Shown: positions 7,086 to 17,068, counted from the stretch's first letter. The stretch: DNA of 51,615 nt from Flavobacteriales bacterium (GCA_020629755.1 JAHDCS010000010.1:1-51615); one strand, 5' to 3'. Numbers and translations: made by a program. The notes: generated by a model from the sequence alone, not told the origin.

Positions 7086-9905
7086 TCAAAACCGATACCC
7101 TAACTGCACCCCAATATCTCTTCCTCTTTTAAAGGAATTAAAAACATACTCTTCACCTTTATAGCTGTGGGTCATTTTAATGGTCGGATCCAAAATATTT
7201 TTGATATAACACCTAATTTGGAGTTTTTTAAACGTTTTTGACAAAACCCAATCCAGAGACGGAATTTCTCTTGTGTACACATCCGGAATCCCCCCAAGCA
7301 TAACAACGGCAAGTCTTCGTCCAGTCAGATTAAAACTACACATTGAACGTAAATTGCCTTTTAATTCTTGTTCATAAAACACATTGAGTATATAGGGCGA
7401 TTGTCCATACAATGTTCTTGTGTTTTTAGCTGTAGGATTTGAAGAGCGCATCACAACCATTGATAAAGAATCTATTTCAGTAGCAGAGTGCATATAGGCT
7501 ACATTTACCCCTAAAAGCGAAGTCTTCTGATTTATATTTACCTTTTTTCTTACCTCGCATTCTATGCCATACAAATGTGCATATGGGCTTTGCCTATCAT
7601 CGAGTGATCCCGTATTTACCCAAGTGATCTCAGGGGTGGCATTTGCTGCCAAAGGGTTAAAGACCACTTCAATGGGTTTGTGGAAACGCTTATAAAATCC
7701 CCCCAGAGAAAACAACTCTTTGTCTTTAGAATACAGCTCATAACGCAGATCTACATTTTGAATTTTTGTTTGTTCTAGAGAAGCATTTCCAATGCGGACC
7801 CACCCAGTGGCAAAATCATAATCTGCAAAAGGCGCAATTTCTCTAAAGGTAGGTTGGGCAATGGCATGGGAATATACAAAGCGTAAGTTTTGATTTTCCT
7901 TGACTTTGTATGTCAAGTTAAGCGATGGTAAAATGTTAAAATTATCCAGTTTTGCCTTAGCTAAACTCACGTCATTACTTACAAGCTGCATGTGTGTCTT
8001 AAGGGCTCTTATCCCAGCATTAACCCTTATTTTTTCTTTAATTGTTTGATCTAAACAGAGGTAAGAAGCCCATTTACTTAAACTGCCATTGTAGGTATTT
8101 CTTAGTTCAGACACATCTGCAATATACATATACCCATTCTGAGGATTGGTTTGAGAAGCCAAAGGCAAATGCATATTTTGATCAGAAAAAAAATCAGCCA
8201 CCTGTCCATTAAAGTCTAAGCCTTGTAGTTGGTAATTAAAGCGTTGCTGCCTAACAGATCTTTGTTTATTAAGATAGCTAGCCCCTAAACTCAACCGCCC
8301 TTTTTTTGGTAAAGCATAGGTGATTGAAAGATTTGGGTTCAATGTTTTTTCTTTTAAATCTCTGTAAAACCGGGTCGGAACATTGTACAATGCCGACTGT
8401 ACTTTATAAACCGTATCGGCACCAACTACCTGATAATCATTATTAAAAAAACGCAAATCAGGCTGATATTGCCTTGAACGTGCATAGGCTATAGTATATG
8501 CTAAACTTAGATCTTTATGGTTCAACATCTCTCGACTATTCCCTTGAACAGATACATATTCTAACATGCGTTGTGTATAAAGCAATGCGCTTGTCTGATA
8601 GATAATATTAGGCGCATCCGATGGCAAAGGCCCTTCACTAAACTGCACTGTTTTATCAGCATTTTGATGCCTTAACGCATACAGTGTAATATCATGATTG
8701 GCATTTAACATATATTCTAAACTCGCATAGGCTGCCCAAAAGCTTTGCTCATTGCTCTTATTGTTATCTAACAGTCTATTTACAGTAAGTCCGTCTACTT
8801 CGTTTACATTTCCGGTTAGTGTATAACGTCCTATAAAAGCATCTTTTGCGAGATGGGTAAATTTTTTCTGGTATTTGATTCCTACAAAATACCCCAAAGG
8901 TTTGCCAAAGACACGCAACTGATTTGAGATAGAAAAGCGCGTTGAAAAATTAAGAGGAGAGGTCTTCGTGTGAAAGTCCATCTGTTTTGAAAAAGATTGT
9001 GTCACCTTTTCTAGTTGCTCATTATTGGCAAAAAAAACAGGCACCTCGCTATTTTTTACGGTTAGAGGTACATCTCTAGATCCGCCATCAAAAGCTAAAT
9101 GATCTTGAAAAGTGCTTGTATAGGTCAAAAAGTTTTTATTTAAAGAGGATAAAGTATTATAGGCAACTAACTGACTTAACTCTACAGTTAAACTATCTGA
9201 TGCTTTTTTAGTTGCAATAGTCATGATCCCCCCCGAAAAATCACCAGGTAAATTTGCCGAAAAGGATTTGTCAATTCGAATATTTTCAATAAACGTACTC
9301 GGAAAAAAATCGAGCTGAACTGTGTTTCGATCTGGGTCTAATCCTGGAATTTCAGATCCATTTACCAGCGTTTTACTGTAACGATCACTCAAACCCCTCA
9401 CATATATATATTTACCTGCTTCAACATTTACGCCTGTAATGCGTTTCGCCGCAGAAGATATACTGCCATCAGCCCTTTTACTTATTTCTTCTTTTGAGAT
9501 GGCTTCAACCACTCTTGCATCATTTTTTTTAAGAAACATCATAGCATTTTGAGTGTTTTCAAGCTTTTTAGCAGAAACGTTTGCCGCTTGAAGTTGAATG
9601 GTCTTCTCCTTAATGTTAAAATCAACAACAAGAGGCTTTGCATCTGTTACTTCTATGTGTTGTGTGTCATTTTCAAATGACACAAACTGACAAATTATAT
9701 TGTATTGCCCAGGCTGCACATTTGCTGTGATTTGATAAACGCCGTCTATATTTGTAACCCCACCAATTTGACTATTCTGAATCAACACCGTTGCGCCGAT
9801 CACAGGCTCTTTTGTAAGGTAATCCATAACTTTTCCAGAAATGGTATATTGAGAAAACAGGGTAGATGTACACAAAAGAAAGCCCAAAAAATAAATCAAA
9901 CGCAT
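7086..9905 (-). CDS. TonB-dependent receptor with carboxypeptidase-regulatory-like domain
   Basis: A 939-residue outer-membrane receptor for TonB-energised uptake. Signal peptide MRLIYFLGFLLCTSTLFS is followed by a CarboxypepD_reg-like domain at about 22-105 (ISGKVMDYLTKEPVIGATV). The plug has YIYVRGLSDRYSKTLVNGSEIPGLD near residues 165-195 and FSANLPGDFSGGIMTIATK. The barrel ends in the typical final-strand pattern GVQLGYRF. The substrate cannot be read from sequence; no SusD partner is adjacent, so glycan uptake through a SusCD pair is unlikely. It contains three copies of the GGGGGGAT motif described in the findings. The stop is only 5 bases from the convergent Tae4-like gene. Confidence 0.9.
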   Translation of the reverse strand: MRLIYFLGFLLCTSTLFSQYTISGKVMDYLTKEPVIGATVLIQNSQIGGVTNIDGVYQITANVQPGQYNIICQFVSFENDTQHIEVTDAKPLVVDFNIKEKTIQLQAANVSAKKLENTQNAMMFLKKNDARVVEAISKEEISKRADGSISSAAKRITGVNVEAGKYIYVRGLSDRYSKTLVNGSEIPGLDPDRNTVQLDFFPSTFIENIRIDKSFSANLPGDFSGGIMTIATKKASDSLTVELSQLVAYNTLSSLNKNFLTYTSTFQDHLAFDGGSRDVPLTVKNSEVPVFFANNEQLEKVTQSFSKQMDFHTKTSPLNFSTRFSISNQLRVFGKPLGYFVGIKYQKKFTHLAKDAFIGRYTLTGNVNEVDGLTVNRLLDNNKSNEQSFWAAYASLEYMLNANHDITLYALRHQNADKTVQFSEGPLPSDAPNIIYQTSALLYTQRMLEYVSVQGNSREMLNHKDLSLAYTIAYARSRQYQPDLRFFNNDYQVVGADTVYKVQSALYNVPTRFYRDLKEKTLNPNLSITYALPKKGRLSLGASYLNKQRSVRQQRFNYQLQGLDFNGQVADFFSDQNMHLPLASQTNPQNGYMYIADVSELRNTYNGSLSKWASYLCLDQTIKEKIRVNAGIRALKTHMQLVSNDVSLAKAKLDNFNILPSLNLTYKVKENQNLRFVYSHAIAQPTFREIAPFADYDFATGWVRIGNASLEQTKIQNVDLRYELYSKDKELFSLGGFYKRFHKPIEVVFNPLAANATPEITWVNTGSLDDRQSPYAHLYGIECEVRKKVNINQKTSLLGVNVAYMHSATEIDSLSMVVMRSSNPTAKNTRTLYGQSPYILNVFYEQELKGNLRSMCSFNLTGRRLAVVMLGGIPDVYTREIPSLDWVLSKTFKKLQIRCYIKNILDPTIKMTHSYKGEEYVFNSFKRGRDIGVQLGYRF

Positions 9906-9969
9906 AGTTCTTGTTTTATACTAAGGTCTACATCATATATAAGCACAATGTAAAGCCAAGTTTAACTTA

Positions 9970-9996
9970 TTGTTAAATAAAGAGTTTGTACCTTTG
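9970..9996 (+). promoter_or_regulatory. tatC promoter, probably leaderless
   Basis: TTG at 9970-9972 and TACCTTTG at 9989-9996 are separated by 16 bases. The box ends 4 bases before the tatC ATG. Since this box is centred near -7 in Bacteroidota, transcription should begin at about the start codon itself. Confidence 0.55.
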
Positions 9997-10000
9997 AGGC

Positions 10001-10840
10001 ATGTCTTTAGAGCAAGAATTTGATAAAGAAATAGAGATGTCTTTTTTAGACCATCTTGAGGTGCTTAGATGGCATTTAATTCGTTCAATACTTGCAATTT
10101 TTATTGGGGGGATGTTATTATTTATCAATAAAAACCTCTTGTTTGACACTATTATTTTTGGCCCAAAAAAAGGTGATTTTATTACATACAGACTTTTGTG
10201 TAAATGTTCTGCGTGGCTATCAAAAAAATTCCCGAGCCTAGTAGACAACACCACATTATGTATAGGCCAAAACTTGCCTGAATTGCAAAACCTAACCATG
10301 TCTGGGCAATTTACAGCACATATTTTAATCTCTATTGTAGCAGGGTTAATTTTAGCTTTTCCGTATGTGATTTATGAACTATGGAAGTTTATATTACCCG
10401 GACTGAGTAAAAGTGAGCGCAAAAACGCCAAAGGATTTATCTTTTTTACTTCACTTCTGTTTTTACTTGGTGTTTTGTTTTCTTATTTTATTATTGCGCC
10501 CTTGTCGATTCATTTTTTCTTAAATTATCAGGTCAGTGATTCTGTGGCAAATATTCCGCAGCTCTCTTCTTATACAGGTATATTAGTAAATCTGACCCTG
10601 GGGTGTGGCCTTTTATTTGAATTGCCTATTCTGATCTATTTCTTAGCCAAAAGTGGGGTAGTATCGGCTCAAATGTTAGCATCAGGACGAAAACTAGCCT
10701 TAGTAGGATGTTTGTTACTTTCAGCAGTGATTACACCCCCTGATGTCTTTAGCCAAATTTTAGTGACTGGTCCTTTAATGATACTTTATGAAGTAGGCAT
10801 CAAGATTGCCAAAAGGGTTGAATTAAAAATTGTAAAATAA
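10001..10840 (+). CDS. tatC: Sec-independent translocase subunit TatC
   Basis: A 279-residue integral membrane protein of the twin-arginine translocase, the receptor for RR signal peptides on folded cargo. Conserved features are the cytoplasmic N-terminal SFLDHLEVLRWHLIRS and PYVIYELWKFILPGLSKSERK after the second membrane segment. Six hydrophobic segments can be traced. The first periplasmic loop (about residues 45-105) is long and contains two cysteines, as in other Bacteroidota TatC. tatA is not in the window. It carries one GGGGGGAT copy in the first membrane helix. Confidence 0.96.
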   Translation: MSLEQEFDKEIEMSFLDHLEVLRWHLIRSILAIFIGGMLLFINKNLLFDTIIFGPKKGDFITYRLLCKCSAWLSKKFPSLVDNTTLCIGQNLPELQNLTMSGQFTAHILISIVAGLILAFPYVIYELWKFILPGLSKSERKNAKGFIFFTSLLFLLGVLFSYFIIAPLSIHFFLNYQVSDSVANIPQLSSYTGILVNLTLGCGLLFELPILIYFLAKSGVVSAQMLASGRKLALVGCLLLSAVITPPDVFSQILVTGPLMILYEVGIKIAKRVELKIVK

Positions 10841-10843
10841 AAA

Positions 10844-10871
10844 AAGCGCATATCAATTAAAATATGCGCTT
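10844..10871. terminator. Bidirectional terminator after tatC
   Basis: A perfect 10-bp stem (10844-10853 with 10862-10871, core AGCGCATAT) and an 8-base loop, with A-rich flank on the left and T-containing flank on the right. It sits between convergent tatC and the lipocalin-like gene. Confidence 0.75.
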
Positions 10872-10895
10872 GAATAATTTTGAAATTATTTACTC

Positions 10896-11330
10896 TTATT
10901 TTCTTGTAACATTTAAAGTTACAGTGGTTGTAACACCACCTTCAGAAGCATCAAGACTCATAGAAACCGCATCATCTTCTCTGCTAATAACATTTGCTAC
11001 AGTAACATCACCTTCATCGTCAGTGATTGTAACCTGATCGCCTTCATCATTTACAGTATAACTAAACGCACTTGACTGATCGTCTGACCCTATAACAGAA
11101 CCCGTACAATCATCTTTTTTGACTTTACAATCGTCAAAAGTAATCTCTTTCATATTAAGGGCTAACTGAGCCTCTTCTTGATTTAAATTGGTTGTCTGTC
11201 CTGCTTGAGCAACTGATGCTGAAGACAACACCCAAGTGCCTTCTAAATCATTGGCTAATTTTTGATTATCCTTAGTACATGAAGAAAAAAATAACGCAAC
11301 TGCTGCCGCTGACATAATAATTTGTTTCAT
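10896..11330 (-). CDS. Lipocalin-like lipoprotein
   Basis: A 144-residue lipoprotein counted from the ATG at 11330. The signal peptide MKQIIMSAAAVALFFSSC ends in a lipobox (FSSC). The mature start LANDLEGTWVLSSAS matches the opening strand of the small lipocalin-like proteins common in Bacteroidota, and the rest is rich in alternating Thr/Val/Asp strands. Ligand and role are unknown. The longer in-frame extension upstream to 11390 is unlikely because it would put 20 residues before an otherwise complete signal peptide. Confidence 0.7.
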   Translation of the reverse strand: MKQIIMSAAAVALFFSSCTKDNQKLANDLEGTWVLSSASVAQAGQTTNLNQEEAQLALNMKEITFDDCKVKKDDCTGSVIGSDDQSSAFSYTVNDEGDQVTITDDEGDVTVANVISREDDAVSMSLDASEGGVTTTVTLNVTRK

Positions 11331-11423
11331 AATATCGTTTATAAATTTATACGAAAATAAAAAAAAACAACCCTTCCTATTGACTTGCATTCAATAATTT
11401 ATGAACTTTGTATAAAAATTGTC

Positions 11424-11855
11424 ATGAAAAAACATTTTACTACTTTTTTTGGTCTTGCATTGTGCATCATTATCTTATCAGCGGCTGCTTGTACAAATAA
11501 TTCTTCAAACCCTCCTGTGTGTATTGACGCTAATACAAGTGGATCTAACGTATATGATATTTCCTGGGTAAGCACTCACGCGAATAATACAGCACAAAAT
11601 TTTCCAAATAGCGGATACGCACTACAAGGTGTTTATCAGCAAGAAAATTTTCAAACCCCTATCATTTATACATTTTACTATTTAGATGAAACTGTGCCTG
11701 GGGGTGCTGGAAAACACGAAATGCTTTTTGAATGGTACGATTGCGACGGAAATTTATTGTGTAGCGACGATGGAGATCACGCGATCAATGGTTGCACGAC
11801 CTTTCCGGTGCCTATTTTCACAACACCACTAAATTTTTGGGCGTACACGCCTTAA
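11424..11855 (+). CDS. Small lipoprotein of unknown function
   Basis: A 143-residue predicted lipoprotein starting at ATG 11424. Leader MKKHFTTFFGLALCIIILSA leads to the lipobox SAAAC (Cys23). The mature part has aromatic-rich beta strands and paired cysteines near the C terminus (DCDGNLLCSDDG and NGC), which may form a disulfide and an acidic metal-binding loop. I recognise no family. It is divergent from the lipocalin-like gene and convergent with panD. Confidence 0.65.
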   Translation: MKKHFTTFFGLALCIIILSAAACTNNSSNPPVCIDANTSGSNVYDISWVSTHANNTAQNFPNSGYALQGVYQQENFQTPIIYTFYYLDETVPGGAGKHEMLFEWYDCDGNLLCSDDGDHAINGCTTFPVPIFTTPLNFWAYTP

Positions 11856-11879
11856 ACATCACTAAGAAAACTGATTTTT

Positions 11880-11910
11880 AAAACCAAGAGGATATTAAAC
11901 CACTTGGTTT
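11880..11910. terminator. Terminator shared by lipoprotein gene and panD
   Basis: AAACCAAG at 11881-11888 pairs with CTTGGTTT at 11903-11910, followed by a run of T on the plus strand. It overlaps the panD stop codon at 11895, so it serves both convergent genes. Confidence 0.6.
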
Positions 11911-12242
11911 TTTTCGTTTGGGAAAACCACTGTGGGGTTAAATTCTTTGGCTTCTTCAGGTGTCATTAGACCATAAGATATAATAATCACAATATCGCCC
12001 ACCTCGCATTTTCGAGCAGCAGCACCGTTTAAGCAAATCACCCCAGAGTCTGCATCCCCATAAATAACGTAGGTTTCTATACGTTCGCCATTATTTACAT
12101 TAACAACCTGAACACGCTCACCATCATATAAATTAGCGGCTTTAGCCAAGCTCTGATCAATCGTGATTGAGCCTACGTAATTTAAATTAGCTTCTGTGAC
12201 TGTAGCTCTATGAATTTTAGATTTATGAATTTGTAATAACAT
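11895..12242 (-). CDS. panD: Aspartate 1-decarboxylase (proenzyme)
   Basis: A 115-residue protein that makes beta-alanine from L-aspartate for pantothenate and CoA synthesis. The self-cleavage site is present as YVGSITID (Gly24-Ser25), where Ser25 becomes the pyruvoyl group. [17 protein letters not shown] and the NGAAAR segment are standard. It begins 5 bases after the His-rich lipoprotein gene and is the last gene of a long minus-strand unit. panB and panC are not present here. Confidence 0.97.
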   Translation of the reverse strand: MLLQIHKSKIHRATVTEANLNYVGSITIDQSLAKAANLYDGERVQVVNVNNGERIETYVIYGDADSGVICLNGAAARKCEVGDIVIIISYGLMTPEEAKEFNPTVVFPNEKNQVV

Positions 12243-12247
12243 CTTTA

Positions 12248-12808
12248 TTATTGAATTAAAAGAGGAAAATTAATCTCAATATCTGTGGCGCCTGGCTCAC
12301 AGGTTCCATCTTTTTCACCACCAGGTTGGTGTCTAAGGGTAATAGTGATTTGTCCTGAAGACGGATCAAAGGTTTCCCATTCAGAATCAACACCTAACGG
12401 AAATGCCCCATCAGAATCTGTAATACTGATATTCACTAAATTATTTGACGAAGGCTGAAAACAAAACAAATGCTCATCTGCTTCTTCTATGATTTCACCC
12501 GTTATATTTTCTATTGGATCTACTGCTTCATTTAAAAGAGTGATCTGCGCATCATATATTGCATTGGCATTTAACACAATTGTATCAAAAGCTGTGGGCT
12601 CATTACCCCCTGCACCATCAAGGTCTTGGAACTTCGCAACCACGTCCGTAGAATTACCCGATTGATCTGCAAAAAGAATCTCAAAAGTAGTTATAAGCTC
12701 TTCTTCATGATTATGATTGTGCTGATCAACATCACTAGGGTCTTTTTTACAAGACACCAAACACAAAGCAACCACAGCGGTTACTGGAAGTAATTTACAA
12801 AAATTCAT
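12248..12808 (-). CDS. His-rich lipoprotein next to a ZnuD-like receptor
   Basis: A 186-residue lipoprotein from ATG 12808 (a GTG two codons upstream is an alternative). Leader [20 protein letters not shown] ends in the lipobox LVSC, followed by KKD and a histidine/acid cluster [14 protein letters not shown]. The body has the pattern DLDGAGG and a predicted beta-sandwich. Similar lipoproteins occur beside TonB receptors in Bacteroidota. Histidine content and position directly downstream of a ZnuD-like receptor suggest capture of zinc or another transition metal at the cell surface. This is inference; no metal site is proven. Confidence 0.7.
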   Translation of the reverse strand: MNFCKLLPVTAVVALCLVSCKKDPSDVDQHNHNHEEELITTFEILFADQSGNSTDVVAKFQDLDGAGGNEPTAFDTIVLNANAIYDAQITLLNEAVDPIENITGEIIEEADEHLFCFQPSSNNLVNISITDSDGAFPLGVDSEWETFDPSSGQITITLRHQPGGEKDGTCEPGATDIEINFPLLIQ

Positions 12809-12828
12809 TTCCACAATTCAACATTTTA

Positions 12829-12844
12829 CCCTACGAAAGTAGGG
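12829..12844. promoter_or_regulatory. Hairpin with embedded possible -7 box
   Basis: CCCTAC-GAAA-GTAGGG forms a perfect 6-bp stem with a GNRA tetraloop. Followed by CTTTTTATT on the plus strand it looks like a terminator, but both flanking genes lie on the minus strand. On the minus strand it includes TACTTTCG (12841-12834), one mismatch from TAnnTTTG, 25 bases before the lipoprotein ATG. It may therefore separate expression of the receptor from the lipoprotein and panD. Confidence 0.4.
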
Positions 12845-12848
12845 CTTT

Positions 12849-15173
12849 TTATTCAAAGTTTAGGGGGATTTTAATGCTTAGTCGTATGTTTCTGCCCAGA
12901 TCATCTGCAAAATACCGAAAGCGGTTCATATAATCTCTATACGAATGATCTAACAAATTATCTATTTGAAGATACGCACTTATTGGTGTTTTTTTAACGC
13001 TAAACACACCAGATGCTCCTGCACTTAAAAGTGTATAGGCAGGTGGCGGATCTACAAATTCTGTGTTTGAAGGAACGCGGTTTTGTTCAAACACATAAAG
13101 CACCTGAGCAAACAGAGCCCACTTATCGGGACTTTTCTCTTTAGAGAGCTCTAGCTCTAATCTGTTACTAATACGATTAGAGGGGATGTTAGAGATGGCT
13201 CTTTCACGAGTGATATCTTGGGCGTGTAGATAATTGTAATGAAATGAATACCCAACTCTTTTATGTATCTGTGCTTCAAATGAAATATCGCTGCCATAAA
13301 ATCGCGCATTAAATTGTTGGAAATTAAACACTGGAAACGCCCCATGAATCGTTAACGCTGGCTCTTCTTGTGGAACAAGGCCAATGTAACCGTCAAAAAA
13401 ATACACAAAGGGCTGCACTGTAAACATCCATTTGTCTTTTGTATATAAAAATTCTGAGGTGAATTGATGCGCAATTTCTGTTTCTAATCGACTATCTCCA
13501 ATTTCTAATGCCGCAGCCCCATGATGAAGGCCATCACTAAAAAGCTCATTAATAGAAGGAGGGCGCCAAGCCCTTGCGTAATTGAGTCTAACGGAGGCTT
13601 GATCTGTAAATACTTTACTTATTCCAGCATGCATAGATACATTTGAAAAATCAAGCGGTATTTTAGTCAGCACATTAGCCTTGGGCACAAAGGCATTTAT
13701 GGTGTGCGTTTCAACTCTTACACCCGCCTCAAAGACCCATTTGTCTAGATGAAGATGCTCTGAGGCAAAAAAGGCATACCCCACCGAACTGTAATTAGGC
13801 ACAAAATAGCGCCCCGAGAATGTATTCTTTTGCTTCTGCACACTCAAACCCAGCTGGCCTTCAATTATTTTTTTCTCAGAAAGATGTGCATATATTAGAT
13901 TCGCCTGATGCGTAGTTAATCTTAATTCTAGTTCAGGATCTTTTTCATTAAGATTAGACAAAGGACCATGCTCATCAAATTCTTTACGGCCATTGTATTG
14001 TCTTGAAAAAGAAATTTCAAAGGTACCTTTTTGACCTAAATCTATTCTAGAGTGTAGCGAAAAGAGTTCATGCAAAACATCTTGTTTCGGATTGCCAATA
14101 CCATAGGTAAATCCGACACTATCTATGGGTCTATCTGCCTGGTAGGCGATTAACAAATCGGTTAAATTACCAATATGCGCTCCGCTAAAAACGCCTAAAT
14201 TGGTCTGAAACAAACTGTAATAGGCTTTAATGAAAAAGTTCTTTTTGCGGTAGTCTAAAAGAGCAAAGGCATTCTTTTGATCAAAAGAGGTATTCGATAA
14301 CACATAATCTGGCGCTTGCCTGTTGCCTGCTTTTTGAAAACTCCCACCAGCTTTAAAACGCAAAGACTCAATGTGTTTAAGCATCCCTTCTAGATTTACG
14401 CCTATGCCTGCTGCTCTACCATTGCTTTGTGTATTTAAAAACACCTCAGCCCCAAGACCTGGTGACGTTCTAGAAATATGGGTTTCACTTAAAATAACGC
14501 CCCCCATAGCAGCAGAGCTATACCGCACTACTCCTGCACCCTTTATAAATGAGAGTTCATCGATCACATGAGCATCAATTTCAGGCGCATGCTCTACCCC
14601 CCAATTTTGCCCTTCTTGACGCACGCCTTGCTGATAAAACAATAAACGCTGTGAATGCATGCCATGCACAACTGGTTTTGAAATAGAATTGCCTGTATTA
14701 AACGTTTGTATTTTTCCAGATTTTTCAAGAATCTGTGCTACCGGTAAACTTTGATTTGACTCAATCTCTTTAGGCGCCATTCTCTCTATGAGTTGAGCCG
14801 TATGCTTTTTTTTGTTTTCAATGATTTCAATTTCTGTTAAAAATTCAGCATGATGCTCCGGATAAAAATAAAGACTCGTGTCGCCTTTAATTTGAACTTG
14901 CAAAAAAATAGGCTCACAACCCACGTGTGCACATTCAATTAAATATTTACCCTCACACAGTCCGTCTATCTTGTAATACCCTATACTATCTGCCACCACT
15001 GAAATAGCTAAGTCTTTAATTTGAACCGTTGCAAACGAAAGAACCTCCTCGTTGTGCCGATCAACAACCTGCCCTTCAATACTAATATTACAGTCTTTTT
15101 GAGCGAAAAACCCCATCCCCCCAAATAAAAAAAAGAGAAAAAGAAAACCCCTATAGTATCGTCTATAATGCAT
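12849..15173 (-). CDS. TonB-dependent receptor, ZnuD-like
   Basis: A 774-residue receptor counted from the ATG at 15173 (the longer frame to 15281 overlaps purF and is rejected). The signal peptide ends near GMGFFA. Residues about 26-110 form a carboxypeptidase-regulatory-like domain. The plug contains VVHGMHSQRLLFYQQGVRQEGQNWGVEHAPEID (in two pieces: HGMHSQRLLFYQQGVRQEG, then NWGVEHAPEID), a signature shared with ZnuD-type zinc receptors and relatives. Many loop histidines support metal transport. It lies 8 bases after purF and 34 or more bases before the His-rich lipoprotein, so a receptor-lipoprotein pair for zinc is plausible. Confidence 0.85.
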   Translation of the reverse strand: MHYRRYYRGFLFLFFLFGGMGFFAQKDCNISIEGQVVDRHNEEVLSFATVQIKDLAISVVADSIGYYKIDGLCEGKYLIECAHVGCEPIFLQVQIKGDTSLYFYPEHHAEFLTEIEIIENKKKHTAQLIERMAPKEIESNQSLPVAQILEKSGKIQTFNTGNSISKPVVHGMHSQRLLFYQQGVRQEGQNWGVEHAPEIDAHVIDELSFIKGAGVVRYSSAAMGGVILSETHISRTSPGLGAEVFLNTQSNGRAAGIGVNLEGMLKHIESLRFKAGGSFQKAGNRQAPDYVLSNTSFDQKNAFALLDYRKKNFFIKAYYSLFQTNLGVFSGAHIGNLTDLLIAYQADRPIDSVGFTYGIGNPKQDVLHELFSLHSRIDLGQKGTFEISFSRQYNGRKEFDEHGPLSNLNEKDPELELRLTTHQANLIYAHLSEKKIIEGQLGLSVQKQKNTFSGRYFVPNYSSVGYAFFASEHLHLDKWVFEAGVRVETHTINAFVPKANVLTKIPLDFSNVSMHAGISKVFTDQASVRLNYARAWRPPSINELFSDGLHHGAAALEIGDSRLETEIAHQFTSEFLYTKDKWMFTVQPFVYFFDGYIGLVPQEEPALTIHGAFPVFNFQQFNARFYGSDISFEAQIHKRVGYSFHYNYLHAQDITRERAISNIPSNRISNRLELELSKEKSPDKWALFAQVLYVFEQNRVPSNTEFVDPPPAYTLLSAGASGVFSVKKTPISAYLQIDNLLDHSYRDYMNRFRYFADDLGRNIRLSIKIPLNFE

Positions 15174-15181
15174 TTGTAGAC

Positions 15182-17068
15182 CTAGTAAGCTCGCGTATTT
15201 TTGCCTTCCATAAAATTTACAAAAGCAGTATTTACCACTTTGTTGCCTCCTGGGGTTGGATAATGGCCTGTAAAATACCAATCGCCTTTATGATTCGGAC
15301 ACGCCACATGCAAGTCTTTTACCGATTGATATACAATCTCTACCTCGGCTTTTATTTGATCACCACTTAACAATTGCGCAATGCGTTTTGAAATTTCTTC
15401 ATCTGTAAATGGGGCGTATACCTCTTTAACATAATTCTGCATCTTTATAGAAGGTAAAGACGCTTGATCCTTACATTTTTTATAAATCTTATTCAGCGCA
15501 TTGGGGTCTTTTTCAGTAAGTAGAGACACCGCGGCTTTAAAAGCAATGAAATCGCCTATTTTAGCCATGTCAATGCCGTAACAATCAGGATATCTAATCT
15601 GAGGCGCTGAAGAAAGCACAATAATTTTTTTCGGCCCTAAGCGATCGAGCATTTTTAAGATACTATTCTTTAGTGTAGTGCCTCTGACTATAGAATCATC
15701 AATCACCACAAGGGTATCTTCTCCTTTTTTTAAGGTCCCGTAGGTGATGTCATACACATGGGTCACTAGATCATCACGCGCTGAATCTTCAGTAATAAAG
15801 GTTCTTAACTTCACATCTTTAATGGCAATTTTTTCGACACGTAAATCTTCAGTGATAATCTGCTCTAAGTCTTGGTCTGTATTATCACGACAAGCTAAAA
15901 TTCGCTCTAATTTGCGTTTACTCAAATACTTGTTTAACTCCTGAGTCAATCCATAAAAAGACACTTCAGCTGTATTGGGAATAAATGAAAAGACCGTTTG
16001 ACTTAGCTCATTTTTTATGGCCTTGAGCACTTTTGGTGCCAATAGCTTTCCTAGCGTTTTACGTTCATTATAAATATCTTGATCGCTGCCTCTTGAGAAA
16101 TAAATGCGTTCAAAAGAGCAGGGCGTTTTTTGTTTTTTCGGGAGGATCTCTACCAGCTGTGCAGATTGATTCATTTTAAAAATAAGTGCACTACCCGGCG
16201 TAACTTCTTTAATGTTTTGGTGTGGTATATTAAAACTTGTTTGAATAGCCGGACGCTCAGAGGTTGCCACCAAAACCTCATCGTCTTCAAAATAATACGC
16301 AGGCCTAATGCCATTAGGATCTCTTAACACAAAACCATCGCCATGCCCCATAAGCCCACACATGACATAACCTCCATCAAAGTCAACGGCCGATTGTTTT
16401 AAAATAGAGGCAATATCTAAGTTCTCGGCGATCAATTTGGAAATTTCCACATAACTTTTGCCCTGGTCTTTATACTGTCTAAAGAGCTTTTGATTTTCTT
16501 CATCTAGATAATGGCCAAATTTCTCAAGTACAGTGATGGTGTCTGACTTTTTCCTGGGATGCTGCCCTATATTCACAAGTATATCAAAGAGCCTATCAAC
16601 GTTAGTAAGGTTAAAATTACCGGCCAACATTAGGTTTTTAGTTTTCCAATTGTTTGATCTGATAAACGGATGGCAATAATCTATATTGTTTTTTCCAAAA
16701 GTGCCATAACGCAAATGCCCCAGAAAAACAGAGGCATGAAAGCCAAAATTATTATTTAGCCACTGATCTGATTTTAACCTATCGTTTGGCTGACCTTCTA
16801 AAGACGCGTAGATTTTAGAAAAAATATCTTTAATAGGGGTGGTATGGTTAGACCTCACACGGCTTATAAATTCATGCCCGGGGGCAGAAGAAAATTTAAT
16901 GGCGCCCACTCCGGCACCATCTTGCCCTCTGTTGTGCTGTTTTTGCATAAGCAAATACAACTTATTTAAGCCATAAAAATAGGTGCCATATTTTTTATAG
17001 TAAAATTCTAGTGGCTTTTTAAGCTTTAAGACCACAATACCACACTCGTGTTTTATTTGATCACTCAC
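15182..17068 (-). CDS. purF: Amidophosphoribosyltransferase (long Bacteroidota form)
   Basis: A 628-residue enzyme of the PurF class, making 5-phosphoribosylamine in the first step of de novo purine synthesis. An N-terminal nucleophile is Cys9 in KHECGIVVL, implying removal of an 8-residue propeptide. RGQDGAG, LGHLRYGTFG and LAGNFNLTN belong to the glutaminase domain. The PRPP loop is VVIDDSIVRGTTLKNSI near residue 460. It is longer than the E. coli enzyme (505 residues), with insertions and a C-terminal extension, a form I know from Bacteroidota, where a second, shorter paralogue often exists. The GTG start overlaps the dipeptidase stop by 4 bases. Confidence 0.88.
   Translation of the reverse strand: MSDQIKHECGIVVLKLKKPLEFYYKKYGTYFYGLNKLYLLMQKQHNRGQDGAGVGAIKFSSAPGHEFISRVRSNHTTPIKDIFSKIYASLEGQPNDRLKSDQWLNNNFGFHASVFLGHLRYGTFGKNNIDYCHPFIRSNNWKTKNLMLAGNFNLTNVDRLFDILVNIGQHPRKKSDTITVLEKFGHYLDEENQKLFRQYKDQGKSYVEISKLIAENLDIASILKQSAVDFDGGYVMCGLMGHGDGFVLRDPNGIRPAYYFEDDEVLVATSERPAIQTSFNIPHQNIKEVTPGSALIFKMNQSAQLVEILPKKQKTPCSFERIYFSRGSDQDIYNERKTLGKLLAPKVLKAIKNELSQTVFSFIPNTAEVSFYGLTQELNKYLSKRKLERILACRDNTDQDLEQIITEDLRVEKIAIKDVKLRTFITEDSARDDLVTHVYDITYGTLKKGEDTLVVIDDSIVRGTTLKNSILKMLDRLGPKKIIVLSSAPQIRYPDCYGIDMAKIGDFIAFKAAVSLLTEKDPNALNKIYKKCKDQASLPSIKMQNYVKEVYAPFTDEEISKRIAQLLSGDQIKAEVEIVYQSVKDLHVACPNHKGDWYFTGHYPTPGGNKVVNTAFVNFMEGKNTRAY

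Noticed and set aside
6425-9905. A T6SS effector-immunity locus
   Set aside because: Only the amidase-like gene is present. The next gene is an ordinary TonB receptor, and no Tss, VgrG, PAAR, Hcp or Tai4-like protein is seen.
15182-15281. Longer N terminus for the ZnuD-like receptor
   Set aside because: The extension lies entirely over purF, and a full signal peptide begins at the ATG at 15173.
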